Source: Desmodesmus armatus (lineage: Eukaryota > Chlorophyta > Chlorophyceae > Sphaeropleales > Scenedesmaceae). From it: DNA of 64,000 nt. Positions 23,510 through 35,000 of the stretch are shown in pieces. Under the pieces are notes generated by a model. That model saw only the letters and a program-made list of their open reading frames with translations. It had not been told where the DNA came from and did no database searches. The stretch lies in assembly GCA_007449985.2 (NCBI GenBank), contig VIIQ02000030.1, forward strand, positions 124,001 through 188,000. Reading direction: 5' to 3'. How positions within the stretch are numbered: the stretch's first letter is position 1; the number at the start of each line of letters is the position of its first letter. Position numbers and translations under genes: made by a program.

Positions 23510-26500
23510 ATGAAGGTGGTGTTCCTCGCTCTGGTGGTGTCGTTGGTCTGTGCAGCAGCCCAGCCTGGGCTCAACCTTCCACCAGCTGGCGTGTCAGGAT
23601 TTGCACGTGGCATTGTAGAAGATGTGCAGCGCGTGGGTAAGTTCGCTGGTCAATGCTTCCAGCGGGCAATCACAACAAAGAATCGGCTGAGCTGGCACAC
23701 AGCTAGGATAAAATGCGCTATAATTTGCGATCAATTATTCAGAACATGCCTTACACGCTGTAGGTGCCATGATGAATGAAAGGGCCAGGGCAAAGTTCAG
23801 GGAGCCAGGAGCCAGTATTGCTGTGGTCGACAGGGAATATGTGCTCACCTTCCACAACGAAGTCCCACCAGAGGCTGTCACAGAGGTTGCAAGGTAAGCA
23901 GCAGCACAGGACCTTGCACTGCTTCTCAGCCTGGGTGGGTGGCTGGTGTGTGATGGCGGCCGCTGACATGTGCCACGACAATGCTGTTGAGCAGTCCGAC
24001 TGCTGCGGCAGCATGCGGGTGATCAGCCAAACGTGCTGACGTCTGTCGATGCTACCTTCATGCAGGCAACTGGAGGCCAGTAGCCCCAATGTGCAGCTGA
24101 AGGTTGTGGGTAACTACCCATATGGCTGGCGTGGTGTTGTGTTCAAGGTGAGGCCTCTTGCACCTGCTGATCAGAAGTGCACTGGGCTGCTGCACCAGCA
24201 GATGCCAGGCATAGTGTGGCCTCAAGAAAAGACTGCTGCAAGCTCCGTGCGGTGCTTCCACACGACGTGCGCAAAGCCAGGCAGTGCACCATGACTGCCA
24301 GTGACGCAGCACGAGTAATGCCTTTTGTCTGCAGGCAATTGCATGGAGCTGGCAAGCATATGCCAAGTAGGTGCTGCTGGCACACAATAGCTTCCCTGTC
24401 ACAGCTGCCAGAGGACCACACAACACCCTATATCTGTCCTTGAGCAAGACGCGCTCTCATCGCCTATGTTCCACACAACTGTCTGCCAGCATCCCACACT
24501 TCCACCAACCTTACCCACCATGCCATCCTGCCCTCCAGGTGCCTCGTCAAAACCCTCAAGCAACAGCCCTCCTGCTCGAGAGCCTGCTCATGAACCCCGA
24601 CGTCAAGGTCGGAGAGGCAAACCAGATCGTCAAAATGTCTAGGACTCCTCGGAGGACTGTCCGCGGCCCCCTGGGCAATGCACACAACCTGGCAGACACA
24701 CCAGCTGAGCCCCAGCCTGCCCCTCAGGAGCCTGCTCCTAAGGAGCCTGAAGCACCGAAGGAGCCTGAAGCACCTAAAGACCCGGAGACGGCACCTAAAG
24801 ACCCAGAGCCCTCTCCCTCTCCGGCTCCCGCCCCAGCTCCCCTGCCAGTCTGCAAGCCCCTGCAGAACACCGACAGTGCTGCCATCACTAAGGTGGAGAA
24901 CCCCAAGAACTGGGGCCTGGACAGGCTTGCCAGTAGGGAGGCTGCCTTTGTGAAGGAGTACCAGTATGCAGATGCTGGTGCACATGCCAACGTGTTTGTC
25001 GTGGATACAGGAGTGCAGGTGGGGACGGCGGCTTTCTTGCTTGCTAGTCAAAGGCATACTTGTCTCTTCAAGCATGTCGACATGCACCACAACTGATAAG
25101 TAGCTCTCGCAACGTGGGGCAAGCTGACTGGTTGCAGCATGACTGCAGTGTGACTGTTCCAGTACGACTTCTCCAGTATGACAGTCATGCCTTGATGAGC
25201 TGCACCAGTCTTGCTCCAGTCACTAGCACACCCTGCTCGCAAGCGTGCACTACTGCTTTGGTACGCAAGCAGGCCTAGGTTGAAAGGAAGCTGTGCTCTG
25301 CCCCATGCTGTTTGCATTCCAGATCGACCACCCTGAGATCAAGGGCCGTGCCAATGCTGTGGCTGGCGGAGGCTTTGATGCATTCGGCGGAGATGGCATG
25401 GATGGGCATGGCCACGGCACACACTGCGGTAAGGAGAGCAGACACAGCTTTGCCATTCCCAGTACTCCTGCGTAGCGGTATCTTCCAGGAGTAGAAGCTC
25501 CCTCCTCCCTCTCTTTTGCTAGCGCTGGCGCTGACAGCACATCCAAGAGTTCCCTCGTCAGCAAAGGCGCGATAGTATTTCTGACTTGAGTGGAAGAGTG
25601 ACAACACTCCCTGCTGCCTGTCACTCTGCTCCGCGCATCGCAGCTGGCATTGTCGCCGGCCAGACCACAGGTGTCGCAAAGCAGACAACCATCTACTCAG
25701 TGCGTGTCCTGGACGAGATGGGCTCAGGCACCATTGCCACCCTTGTGGACGGCATCAACTTTGTGGCCAACAGCAACCTCACCAACCGCATTGCATCCAT
25801 GAGCCTGGGAGGCGGCAAGGCAGACGCTCTGAACGATGCCGTAGAGGCGGCGGTGAAGGCGGGAGTGTTGGTTATTGTGGCCGCCGGCAATGAGGCAATG
25901 GATGCTTGTGAGATCAGCCCAGGTGAGACCTCTGCAGATCTGCTTCATATACTGCAGCTGCGAGTAGTACTGTCTCCCTGGCGCTCGTCGCACTGACTGC
26001 CGCACGTTGGCGGTTATACCCTGGCAAGGGACAGCACCAGCAAAGATTAGACGGAGGCTTTGCGGAATCCCAGCAGCTGCTCTGTTGGTGTGGTGGCAGG
26101 GGTGGCGGTTGTGAAGGATGCATTCACACTGGTCTTGTGTACGGCTTCTGTAGCAGCTGGCAACACATTGGCAGAAGCAGTGTGCTAACCCCACCCACGA
26201 TCATCCCACACCCACATACACTCAATAGTGCTTGCTGACTCCTTCTCTCCTACCTGTTGTCCGCACACACGTGCATATCTCTTTTGTTCTTGCAGCTTCC
26301 GCCCCAAGCGCGATCACAGTCGGGGCAATTGCCTCTGACAACACTATGGCTTCCTTCTCCAACTTTGGCTCTTGCGTGGACATCTTTGCACCCGGTGTTG
26401 CAATCTACTCATCCACAATCCCCAACACATATGCCAGCTGGTCTGGCACATCCATGGCCACCCCACACGTGGCTGGTGCAGCAGCCCGACTGATGAGCAA

Positions 26501-26624
26501 GGGTGTGTGCACCACCAATGTCGAGTGTGCTGAGGCCATTAGGTGCCTGGGCACACCAGACCTGGTGAAGGGATTGGACACTGCCAGCCCCAACCTGATG
26601 CTGTTTGTGCCTGCTGGGGTTTGA
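23510..26624 (+). CDS. Secreted subtilisin-like serine protease (S8, proteinase K type) with I9 propeptide
   Basis: Secreted endopeptidase, about 510 residues, seven exons: 23510-23636, 23764-23893, 24066-24147, 24539-25018, 25323-25428, 25644-25922, 26296-26624; all phases agree. Residues 1-18 ([18 protein letters not shown]) are a signal peptide. A propeptide of the inhibitor I9 kind follows (from about [20 protein letters not shown] to [10 protein letters not shown]). A spacer of about 50 residues rich in Pro, Glu and Lys ([18 protein letters not shown]) separates it from the catalytic domain, which is unusual. Catalytic Asp269 (VVDTGVQ), His304 (GHGHGTHC), oxyanion Asn391 (AAGNE) and Ser454 (GTSMATPH) are all present, so the enzyme should be active. 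Paired Cys residues ([23 protein letters not shown]) fit a disulfide-bonded extracellular protein. The ATG at 23510 is chosen because it gives the signal peptide. Confidence 0.93.
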
Positions 26625-27801
26625 TTTTGAGGCCTGTTGTGCCTCATGTACATGTACTAGTCTGCTAAGCTGTACAGCAGCGCACAAAGCATGTCTACAT
26701 ACATGCACCTGGTGTACCTGTCCATATTATGTTTCAGTGCCTTTCGTGTTGTACATTGTGTATTTCCAGGGCAGACCATACTGTAGCATTGCCCACACAG
26801 GGGCTCTTGCATTTGCTGCATTCTGCTTTCATGGCGCTCATTGCTTTACATGCTGCGCAACCACACCAAGGCATGCTGTGCTGACAGACAGTAGTCAACG
26901 GCACTTGAGAGCATCAAACTTGAGGGGTTCTTGCATGCTGTTTTCACCTGGCATGGATTGTGTGCACATGCACCCACGCTGCTGCACCAATTGGAGGCCG
27001 GCCCCTTCTGATTGTACATATGGATTTGTGCATGAGGGAATTTTGTCAAGCGCAATTATGCGCATGCCTGCATTGAACGTGTGTAACCTGCATTTGATTC
27101 AACCTCCTTGATTGGGCCAACTGGACGTCCAATGCTGTTGAACAGCAAAGAGACAAGTGTTTGGGCGGGAGATTGTGTGCAGCCATGCATCAGTGCCAGG
27201 GAGATGCCTGTGTATGTAAACTACTCTTGACTGATGCAAGCTTGACATGGTGGTTGTTGCCCCAGCGCTCTTAGAGTCCTGCCAGTGGCCACAAGACAGC
27301 CTAGCAGCTGTCATGTGGCATCTTTTGGTCAAATGGGCTTGATGGCCTAGCTCCTTGGCAATAATTAGAAGATAGGCAAGCAGTTGTCGCCTTTCACAAC
27401 AGCCGCACTATGCACATGCCCGCTGCCCTGTGCTGCTGCCGAACATCTACATTTCACCCCTGCTTGAGTTCGTTTGTGTGGCCAGAACAAGGTGTTGGAT
27501 TGGGCTGTCCTTAGGGCCACACCCAAGGGCCACACAATGGGCGTAGTGATGAGTCACTTTTCCCAGTACTGGTGTGAGCTGCAGGCAGCTTCAAACATAC
27601 GGACCGTCCTTCTAGATCCGCCAAGCCAGCCCAGGCCAGCCACGGCTCTTCAGCAGACACGTTTGCTTTCAGTACGCGAGTTTACCCTCAAGTAACTGCA
27701 CCTCCCTGCTGCCAGTGGGCCAGCGTGTCCAGCAGTGTTTCGTTTCCAGCGCATTCGGCACGTCGCAGCGCCACAGCACACACTTGCACTGTACCGCCAG
27801 A
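26625..27801. other. Gap between the subtilase and the tentative secreted protein
   Basis: Holds the subtilase 3' untranslated region, with TGTAA at 27082-27086, and presumably the next promoter. The open frames here (for example 26605-27111) are chance frames in untranslated sequence; nothing else was recognised. Confidence 0.45.
27082..27086 (+). terminator. TGTAA polyadenylation signal, subtilase
   Basis: TGTAA about 460 bases after the subtilase stop codon at 26624. By motif and distance. Confidence 0.45.
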
Positions 27802-29044
27802 ATGCGCCCTACCATGCGGGCCTGCGCGCTACTGGTGGGTCAGACAGTGAGAGGCCGGCAGCACGATCAGTCGGTGCTGAAGAAAGGTGTCCGGCAGCAA
27901 GGTCACATATGCTCTCGAGCATAGATCAACACGCATGCTGCATACCATACTGTTGCAGGTGTTGTGCGTTGTCTGCTGCTCTGTGGGAACTGCATCCGCT
28001 GCAACTGAGCCATCTGTGGCTGTCAGGCCAGATGAAGGTAAAAGTAGGCTTGAATTTGGTGCCTTGGTTCGAGATACACCTTCCCATGCATGCACGAGCT
28101 GCCTGTGTGCGTAAAACGTGGCAGGCACACCCCTTGGGTGGGCCAGTCTTGCAGAACCTTCCAGCAGTACTGCCCGCAGCAGGGTGCAGATACTGACCGT
28201 GCCAGACAGTCAACACAACGAAACTCAGCCATCATACTCAACAGCACCACTCTTGGTTGACAGGCTGTGTCGGCTGCTTGCTGTGTGCAGGTCTGGGACG
28301 CCGCAAGGTGTTAGGTGGGTGCCCATGTCGCTGCTGCCGCACCAAGCATATGTGTGAGCCTGTGGCTGAATCACACACCATGCCGTGTCAGGAACTGACT
28401 AGTAAGCTTGCAGCTGTGAGCACCCCTCCTCAGGAATCCTGACTGGCACGCTCTTCCTTGCTGCCGCTGCCCTTGCCTTGACAGCACGAGACCTTCTTCA
28501 AGCTCCCCCGCAGGCCTCCCACCCCTGCATGCATTCCCAGACAGCCAGCAGCACCTCCACCTCCCAGCCAAAACAGCCAATGCCTGCTGTCAAAGGCGCA
28601 GCAGCAGCAGCCACACCCCTCAGGCAGCTTCTGCAGGCCGCTCGGCCTAGGCCGGCACCTGCCATCAACCCAAAGCAGAGGCAGGGCTTCACAACTGCTA
28701 GGCGCCCAGGAGTGAACGCCGCGCAGGTGGCCCCTGCAGCTCCCGCTGCAGCAAGGCCTCGTCCACGGCCCACGGTGAGTGTTGCAAGCGGTGCAGGCCT
28801 GTGGTTTAGTCATGCGCAGCAGAACCTGCTGAAATATGTACAGTGATGATGTGACCGTGCGACGCAGGCGCAGCAGCATTTGTGGGTAGTGTCCAGGTGC
28901 CTCCAGCTGTACCTGAGAGGGCGGCAATCAGCAGCTGACATGCAGCCGAGACAACATGCAGGCATGAGTTCAAAGACACTTAGAGGCTCGCTTCTCGCCA
29001 TGCAGGTGCATGCATCTGGCTTCTGCTATGCACTTGTGCATTGA
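27802..29044 (+). CDS. Tentative secreted Ala/Pro-rich protein
   Basis: A five-exon model with consistent phases gives about 200 residues: 27802-27834, 27959-28037, 28291-28314, 28485-28774, 28868-29044. Joining exons 1 and 2 creates a convincing signal peptide, MRPTMRACALL followed by VLCVVCCSVGTASA, across an intron, and this is the main support. Exon 3 is only 24 bases and encodes LGRRKVL. Exon 4 encodes a Ser/Ala/Pro/Gln-rich and Arg-rich stretch (ARPRPAPAINPKQRQ, AARPRPRPT), disordered in character and like cell-wall proteins. The last exon is the least certain. I do not recognise the family. No TGTAA signal lies close downstream, which weakens the model. Confidence 0.4.
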
Positions 29045-32000
29045 CGAGCTGTGTATGGTGCGCCTGCTGCTCCTGATGGTTGCTGTGCAGGCTGGTTGAA
29101 TCCCCGCACATCCACTACATATACATCCACAGCTCAGGGCAGCGCAGCCACCATGCAGGACAGCGTGCCAACACATGACAATGTCAGCACGTGGGCTGCT
29201 GCTTTCATATTTGTGCAATGAATCATTAGTGCTGAGCTATGTGTTTGGTATGTTGCATGGGGCAACAGCAGCTGCTGCCATAACAGCCGTCGGATGGATC
29301 GGGTGGTGGGCGGAGTTGGCTGCATTTCTTTTGTTGCGTCCAGTTCAGGGCCTCTTCTTTTTGGTTTGTGATGCGGGGTTCTGGGATTTGTTGGAACGAT
29401 TGTTGTCTGCTCAGACTGCTCTGGATCAGTCCTGCTTGACAGGTTGTCTGTTTGGGCTGTTGTCAACCACTTAGTGCTAGCACACAGTGCCTGCATGATT
29501 GCAGGGGTGTTACTAGGCCCACACAGCCCACTTCCACCTATCACAGTGCAGGCCCACCCCCATGCAAGCCTAAGAAAGCAACGAACTGGGGAGTGCGTCC
29601 TGAGTGAAGCACGGTCGTGTGGAAGGATGGATGCACTGAAGGCCTGTGTGGTCCTGCCAGCAGCGCCACACTGTATGCAAACCGGTTTGTGACAAGAGTT
29701 GTGCCGGCGGCTACTGCGAGCTAGCCACACTTCATCCAAGCAAACAGCTGCCAGGGGTGTAGACTGTGAGCGCTAAGTGTTTTTTTTTGCTTTTGGTTGG
29801 GGGTTTCAGCCGCTATCTTGTGTTGTTTCGTGTGTCGGGGTATCTTCGTGTCAGTGATGTTGTTGGGGTGTATGCGTGTCAGTGATGTTTATTGGTGTAC
29901 TTGGCGAGATGCGGCGTTCAGAGGAGTATGGGAGCCTGCGGCCCAGCCCAGTCTGCTTGCCAGCCTCATGTTTTCTTTTGGTTGGGAGAGAGTTTGCAGG
30001 TCTTTGGTAGGAGAGCAGAAGTAGGACGGGGCAGCGGCATTGCCTAGCCAGCTGTACTGCGCTGGGGGGGTTGAGGGAGGCTGCTTGTGCATGGGTGGTT
30101 GGCAGGAGTGGATGAAAGTTTCATGGGGTTGGCGGCAAGGTCCCTTTCAGGCATGTGAGGGGCGGCAGTTGGCATGTGGATGCACAGAGTGCATGCGGAG
30201 GCGTTGGGCATGTAGCTCAGGGGCGAGGGCGTGCATGTGCACGTGCATGTGCAGCTTGTTCAGAGCCACTACAACAAACAGGGGCTCTGCAGATGCATCT
30301 TGATGCTGTCGTTTGGGCCAGCAGCCCAATGTTTGCACTGCCAGCACTTCGGAATGTTGGTGGACTTGGTAGTCAAGCGCATCCTGAGTGTGCTGTTGTT
30401 GTCTTGTCGTGCGTGCTGATGCCCAGCGGCGCAAGCATCATGATCATCTGGTGCATCTTGAGGGACGGGGCAGCTGGCCCAGCCCCCAGGGACTGCTTGC
30501 TAACATCCTGAATTTGCCTGCCAACATCCAAGGCGCTGAGAGTGGCTGCGGCGTGTGTTTTTTGCTCATGGTGTGAGTGCTGGGCGGGTGGGTCGAGCAG
30601 TTGTGTAGCTCCCTTCCGCCTACACACCCTGTGTGTGGGTAGGTGCGGTCTGCATGGCATCTAGGAACATGGATGCCACTGGCGCTGTTGTGGGTGTGTT
30701 AGTGCGGCAGCTGTAGTCATGTTGCACTATATGCAGCTGTGGGCGTGCATGTGTCACTGTCAGAGCAGAGCATAAGGGTTGAGGACGTAGTAGGAGAGGA
30801 GTGGGCAGCAAAGCAACACAAGGTGCTGAGACGGCAAGGGGTAGCCAGGTCCATTTGAAATGCCGGTCTGCATCATATGTGGGCTGCAGATTGCAGATGA
30901 TTTGGACATGTGTGTGTTGAGCAAGCAGCCATGGTCTGCTGTGTGGGGCTGGTTGTGCTTAGCAGTGAGTAAGTTTGGTGAGTGTAACATGGTGGGGCAC
31001 CCTGCTTTGGCCGAGAACACATGCGGCAGCGCAATTGTTAGGCATGTAGGGGATGTACTGGCAGTGTCAGGAAACATGGAGGTGGACAATGCCCAGGCTG
31101 ATTGACCGCAAGCAACTAAATGGTCCGTCAATGTGCACGACAGATTCAACTGACACCAAATCAACCACACATACGAAGCTGCCAACCAGCAACGCCCTGA
31201 CAGGACGAGCAGCATACAGGGGCAGCATCTGCTACCAGACACACTGTACATGGCATGAACATTGCACTTCAGCGTACATGCTTGGCAAGCCTACAGCAAG
31301 CTTTGCAACACGGTGTCACTTGTGATGAGTCGAAGTGAACCCCTTGAGCCAGGCCTCATGTCGATGTGTCAACGCTTTGACTTCCCGCGCGAGCGCTCAA
31401 AAAGGGCCAAGCCAATGATCTAGGCGCCACAATGGCTTGTGTGCCGCACATGCTGAAGCAAAAGGGCATCTTGCACCCTGACTCATCCCCTCTAAGGCCT
31501 CACGCCAATGCATTCATTGGCCCCTGGCAGAGCGACACTGACGCCTCCACCAGCCTAAACTCTCGAAACCAACACTGTGTGCTGCATGTGCCTGCCAGAT
31601 GCAGTGACAGGCAGCACCCTGACACGCTCATTGCTGACACCGGCAGCCAAGCTGCTTGAGTCAACAGCCTCATATACAATTCAACCACACAAAACTCCTG
31701 TCCAACAGAGATGGAGACCAACACTGAAACTTAAGTCCAGGAACTAGACTGGACCACAGCAAAGTGCCTGCTGTACAGCAAGCCCACAGACTGCCCAAAG
31801 GCATGTCCATCACCCTGCGAAACCTTTCCTAGGCATCACCAGGCTACCTGAAACAAGGGACTGCAGACGCAGCAGTTGCTGTCATAGTACCATGCCTCAA
31901 TCGGCAGTGTCCCACCCAGGTAATCAGCACGGGTAGCAGTGCATGCCATGCAACAGGCTGTTGGTGTGCGTCTGACAGCAGCATGTAGGGCATGCGCCTG

Positions 32001-32085
32001 CAACAGCGACATCCACCACCGACTTGCAGCATAGCACTGCAGCAGGCATGTGGCAGCAACCACACTAGCTCTCTTCAGCAACCAC
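29045..32085. other. 3-kb region with no convincing gene
   Basis: It would hold the 3' untranslated region of the ATM gene (minus strand) and perhaps that of the tentative upstream gene. The longest frame, 201 residues on the minus strand at 29134-29739, has no domain, an unlikely composition and no splice support. Local features: a T-run at 29781-29789, a repeated cgtgtcagtgatgtt at about 29848 and 29875, and an alternating gtgcatgtgcac stretch near 30231-30252. No TGTAA on the minus strand was found close to the ATM stop codon. Confidence 0.4.
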
Positions 32086-35000
32086 TCACGCCGCTGCCGA
32101 TGCAGTAGCTGCGCCCGGCAACCCACTGCCTTTGCCGCTGCTGCTGCCGCTGCCCTCTGTGTCACTCCCGTCTGCGTCAGTGCCTCCTGAATCGTACACG
32201 TCATCAACAGACGCCTGCCGCGCCCACAGCTGGGCATACCTGCAGGTCAGACACACACAGCAAAGCCTGCTTGGGCCCCAGAGACACGCATTTATGTTGG
32301 GATGAACGCATTGCTCACATGCTGTGCGGGACTGTGCCGGTACATGTCCAGCTGCTGGCTGCCTGGCTTCTTCATCTAAGCACTGCATGCACAATGCATC
32401 CACAACAAGCTGCTTGGGGCGCTGAGCTTGATCTTGGACATGTCTGCGTAACTCCACTATCAAGCAGCTTGTGAATACAAGGTGCTGTGCACTTCTTTCT
32501 GCTGGCTGCATCCACTTCCATCACAGAGATGTCAGTAGCCAGCCATCACAAGCGAGCCGCCGACCTCGCTACTACATCCACAAAACGTACAGCACAGCTA
32601 GGTGCAGGCATGACTGCTCAAGTAACGCAGGTGCAAGCGTGGAGCCGCGAGACGGGTTGGGACTCATCCGCTTCCCTCCATCACATGAACAATGCATCAG
32701 TCCTGCCCTTCACAAGACGGTCTTGACTTGATGTCTCACCTGCCCCCGGTCTCAAGCAGCTCTGAATGTGACCCCGCCTCTGCCACCCGTCCGTCTTCCA
32801 GCACTACTATCTGGTCACACTGGGCTGCTGTAGACAGCCTGTGGGCCACAAAGATGCTGGTGCGCCCCGCTGCCAGCTTTGACAGTGCCTCCAGGACCTC
32901 CTTCTCTGTCTTGCTGTCTAGGGCACTGGTGGCCTCATCAAAAAGGAGGATGCTGGGGGCCTTGAGGAAGGCCCTGCAGCAGCACAGGCAGGATGGAGCA
33001 GTTACATACAACCAAGATGGGGCTAGCATAGCATAAAGCCATACGTGATGCTGTGTATTTATCATGGTCCATGACAAGAGATGCAGCTGGTCAAAGCAAG
33101 TGCCCAGGCATGCAGGAGCGGTGCTAGCGCTTGGTCGTTGGACTGGTGCCATTACCTCGCAATTGCCACGCGCTGCTTCTCCCTCCACTCAGCTTCAGGC
33201 CCCGCTCACCCACCACCGTGTTGTAGCCATCAGGCATGGCCATAATGGCATCATGGATCTACCGCACACAGCATGGCACAGCACAACGCAGACCACGACA
33301 TGTGAGCACAGACCAGGGGCGTGGCACGGGCAATCATGTTTGTCCATCTTGACTGTTTCACTTCAGCACAAGACCGCTCAAGGCACCCACTGCTTGTTTT
33401 CATCAGGCAGCTGCCACCCTAGCAGTCACGGCACCCAATCAGGGCCACGGCAACCCTGGTAAAAAAAGACGGTACACCAAAGTCGCATCCTTGCTGACTG
33501 TTTGCGATGTTTGACTGCGCATTGTAACTCAAACATGCAAGGTGTCTTGCCACACACACAGTGTAGCACAAAGGGCTGACCTGTGCCGCCCGTGCTGCTG
33601 CCTCCACAGCATCCTTTGTCGCGTTCAGGTTGCCGTATGCGATGTTGTAGTATATGCTGTCGTTGAACAGCACCATGTCCTGCGGGACTGAGGCCATGGC
33701 ATGGCGCAGGCTGCTCATCTGCAGCTGCCGCACGTCGTGCCCACCCACCAGCACAGATCCCGCCTCGGTGTCATAGAACCTGTGTGAGCAGGGCAGCACA
33801 ACATGGCGGCTGCAGTTGGAACACACACTGTTGTGCACTGACTGGGGCGCAAAACATGCACAGACCCCGCCTTGGTGTCATAGAACCTGTGCTGGGGTGT
33901 CATAGAACCTGGCAGGGACAGCACAGCATCATGTTGTGCTGGTGGGGCTGGAGAGCTTTGTGAACTAGATGCTATTGACGTCAACAAACAGCTGTCTTGA
34001 GTGTTGTAAAGGACTGGTATGTACATGTAAAGGCCATGACGGCGGCTGCAGTCGGCACATGGACGGCTGTGCACTAATTGGGGCGCAAAAACATGCACAG
34101 ACCGACCGCCCTGTTCAGCTGTTGAAGATGCATTCTAGCTGCATCACTCGAGGCTCACAGCGAGCCTGCTTGCAGGACGGGAGCGCCACTCGTGACCCCC
34201 TGGTCGACAGGGGGCAGACGTAGCATGAAGTCGCTGCCAGCGAGTCTCCTGGCGGGCAGGCGGTGCAGATTAAAACCCAACAGCTGTACCCACAAAGCCT
34301 CAAAGAATGGAGTTTGGCCTCACCTGAACAGGAGGCGCAGGACTGTGCTCTTGCCGCTGCCACTGGCACCCACGACTGCACAGCTGGTGCCAGCAGGGAC
34401 CTTGAAAGAAACACCCTTCAGTATACTCGCTTCCTGCCGGTACCTGGGTGACAATACAAGACCCAAGGGCATCAGGAGTGACATGCGCCAACAGCAGAAG
34501 AGTGACATCACCAAGATGGACTCAGCATGTGCTTCAGTGCCGTGCCGGCAAGCAATTTGAGCTGAACATCACTGACACACCCACTTTGGGAAGCATGCTG
34601 CAAGCGACACTGCTGGTAGCTGCACTGCACTGCTGCGTCTGAGCTCAGCTCCTTGGAAGGCTTCCTACTAATACACAGTGTGGTACAAAAAGCAAGGTTG
34701 AGCACACTGTATCCACCACCATTCAGGCTGGCACACATACACACCTGCCCATCCTCCACGCAGCTATGGCCCCATACAACCATCCAGGCACTACAGCCAG
34801 CACCCGTCCAAGGTTTCAGGTGTATACCTCAACCCTGCCCCCAAAACCCCACCTACCTGAAGCAGGCATCCCTGAACTCAACGTCCAGGGGTCCTGCTGG
34901 CAGTGCCACTGCATCAGGTACATCCTGCAACCTGGGCTGCTCCTTGAGCAGCGCAAACATGGCCCCCATGTCGATCAGGGACTGCTTCGTCTCCCGGTAG

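Noticed and set aside
29134..29739. 201-residue minus-strand open frame
   Set aside because: Longest frame in the gene-poor 29-32 kb stretch, but no domain, no splice support and a composition typical of GC-rich chance frames.
30208..30280. tRNA-like start gggcatgtagctcagg
   Set aside because: Resembles the D-arm region of a tRNA, but no matching anticodon stem, T-loop GGTTCGA-type sequence or closing acceptor stem follows.
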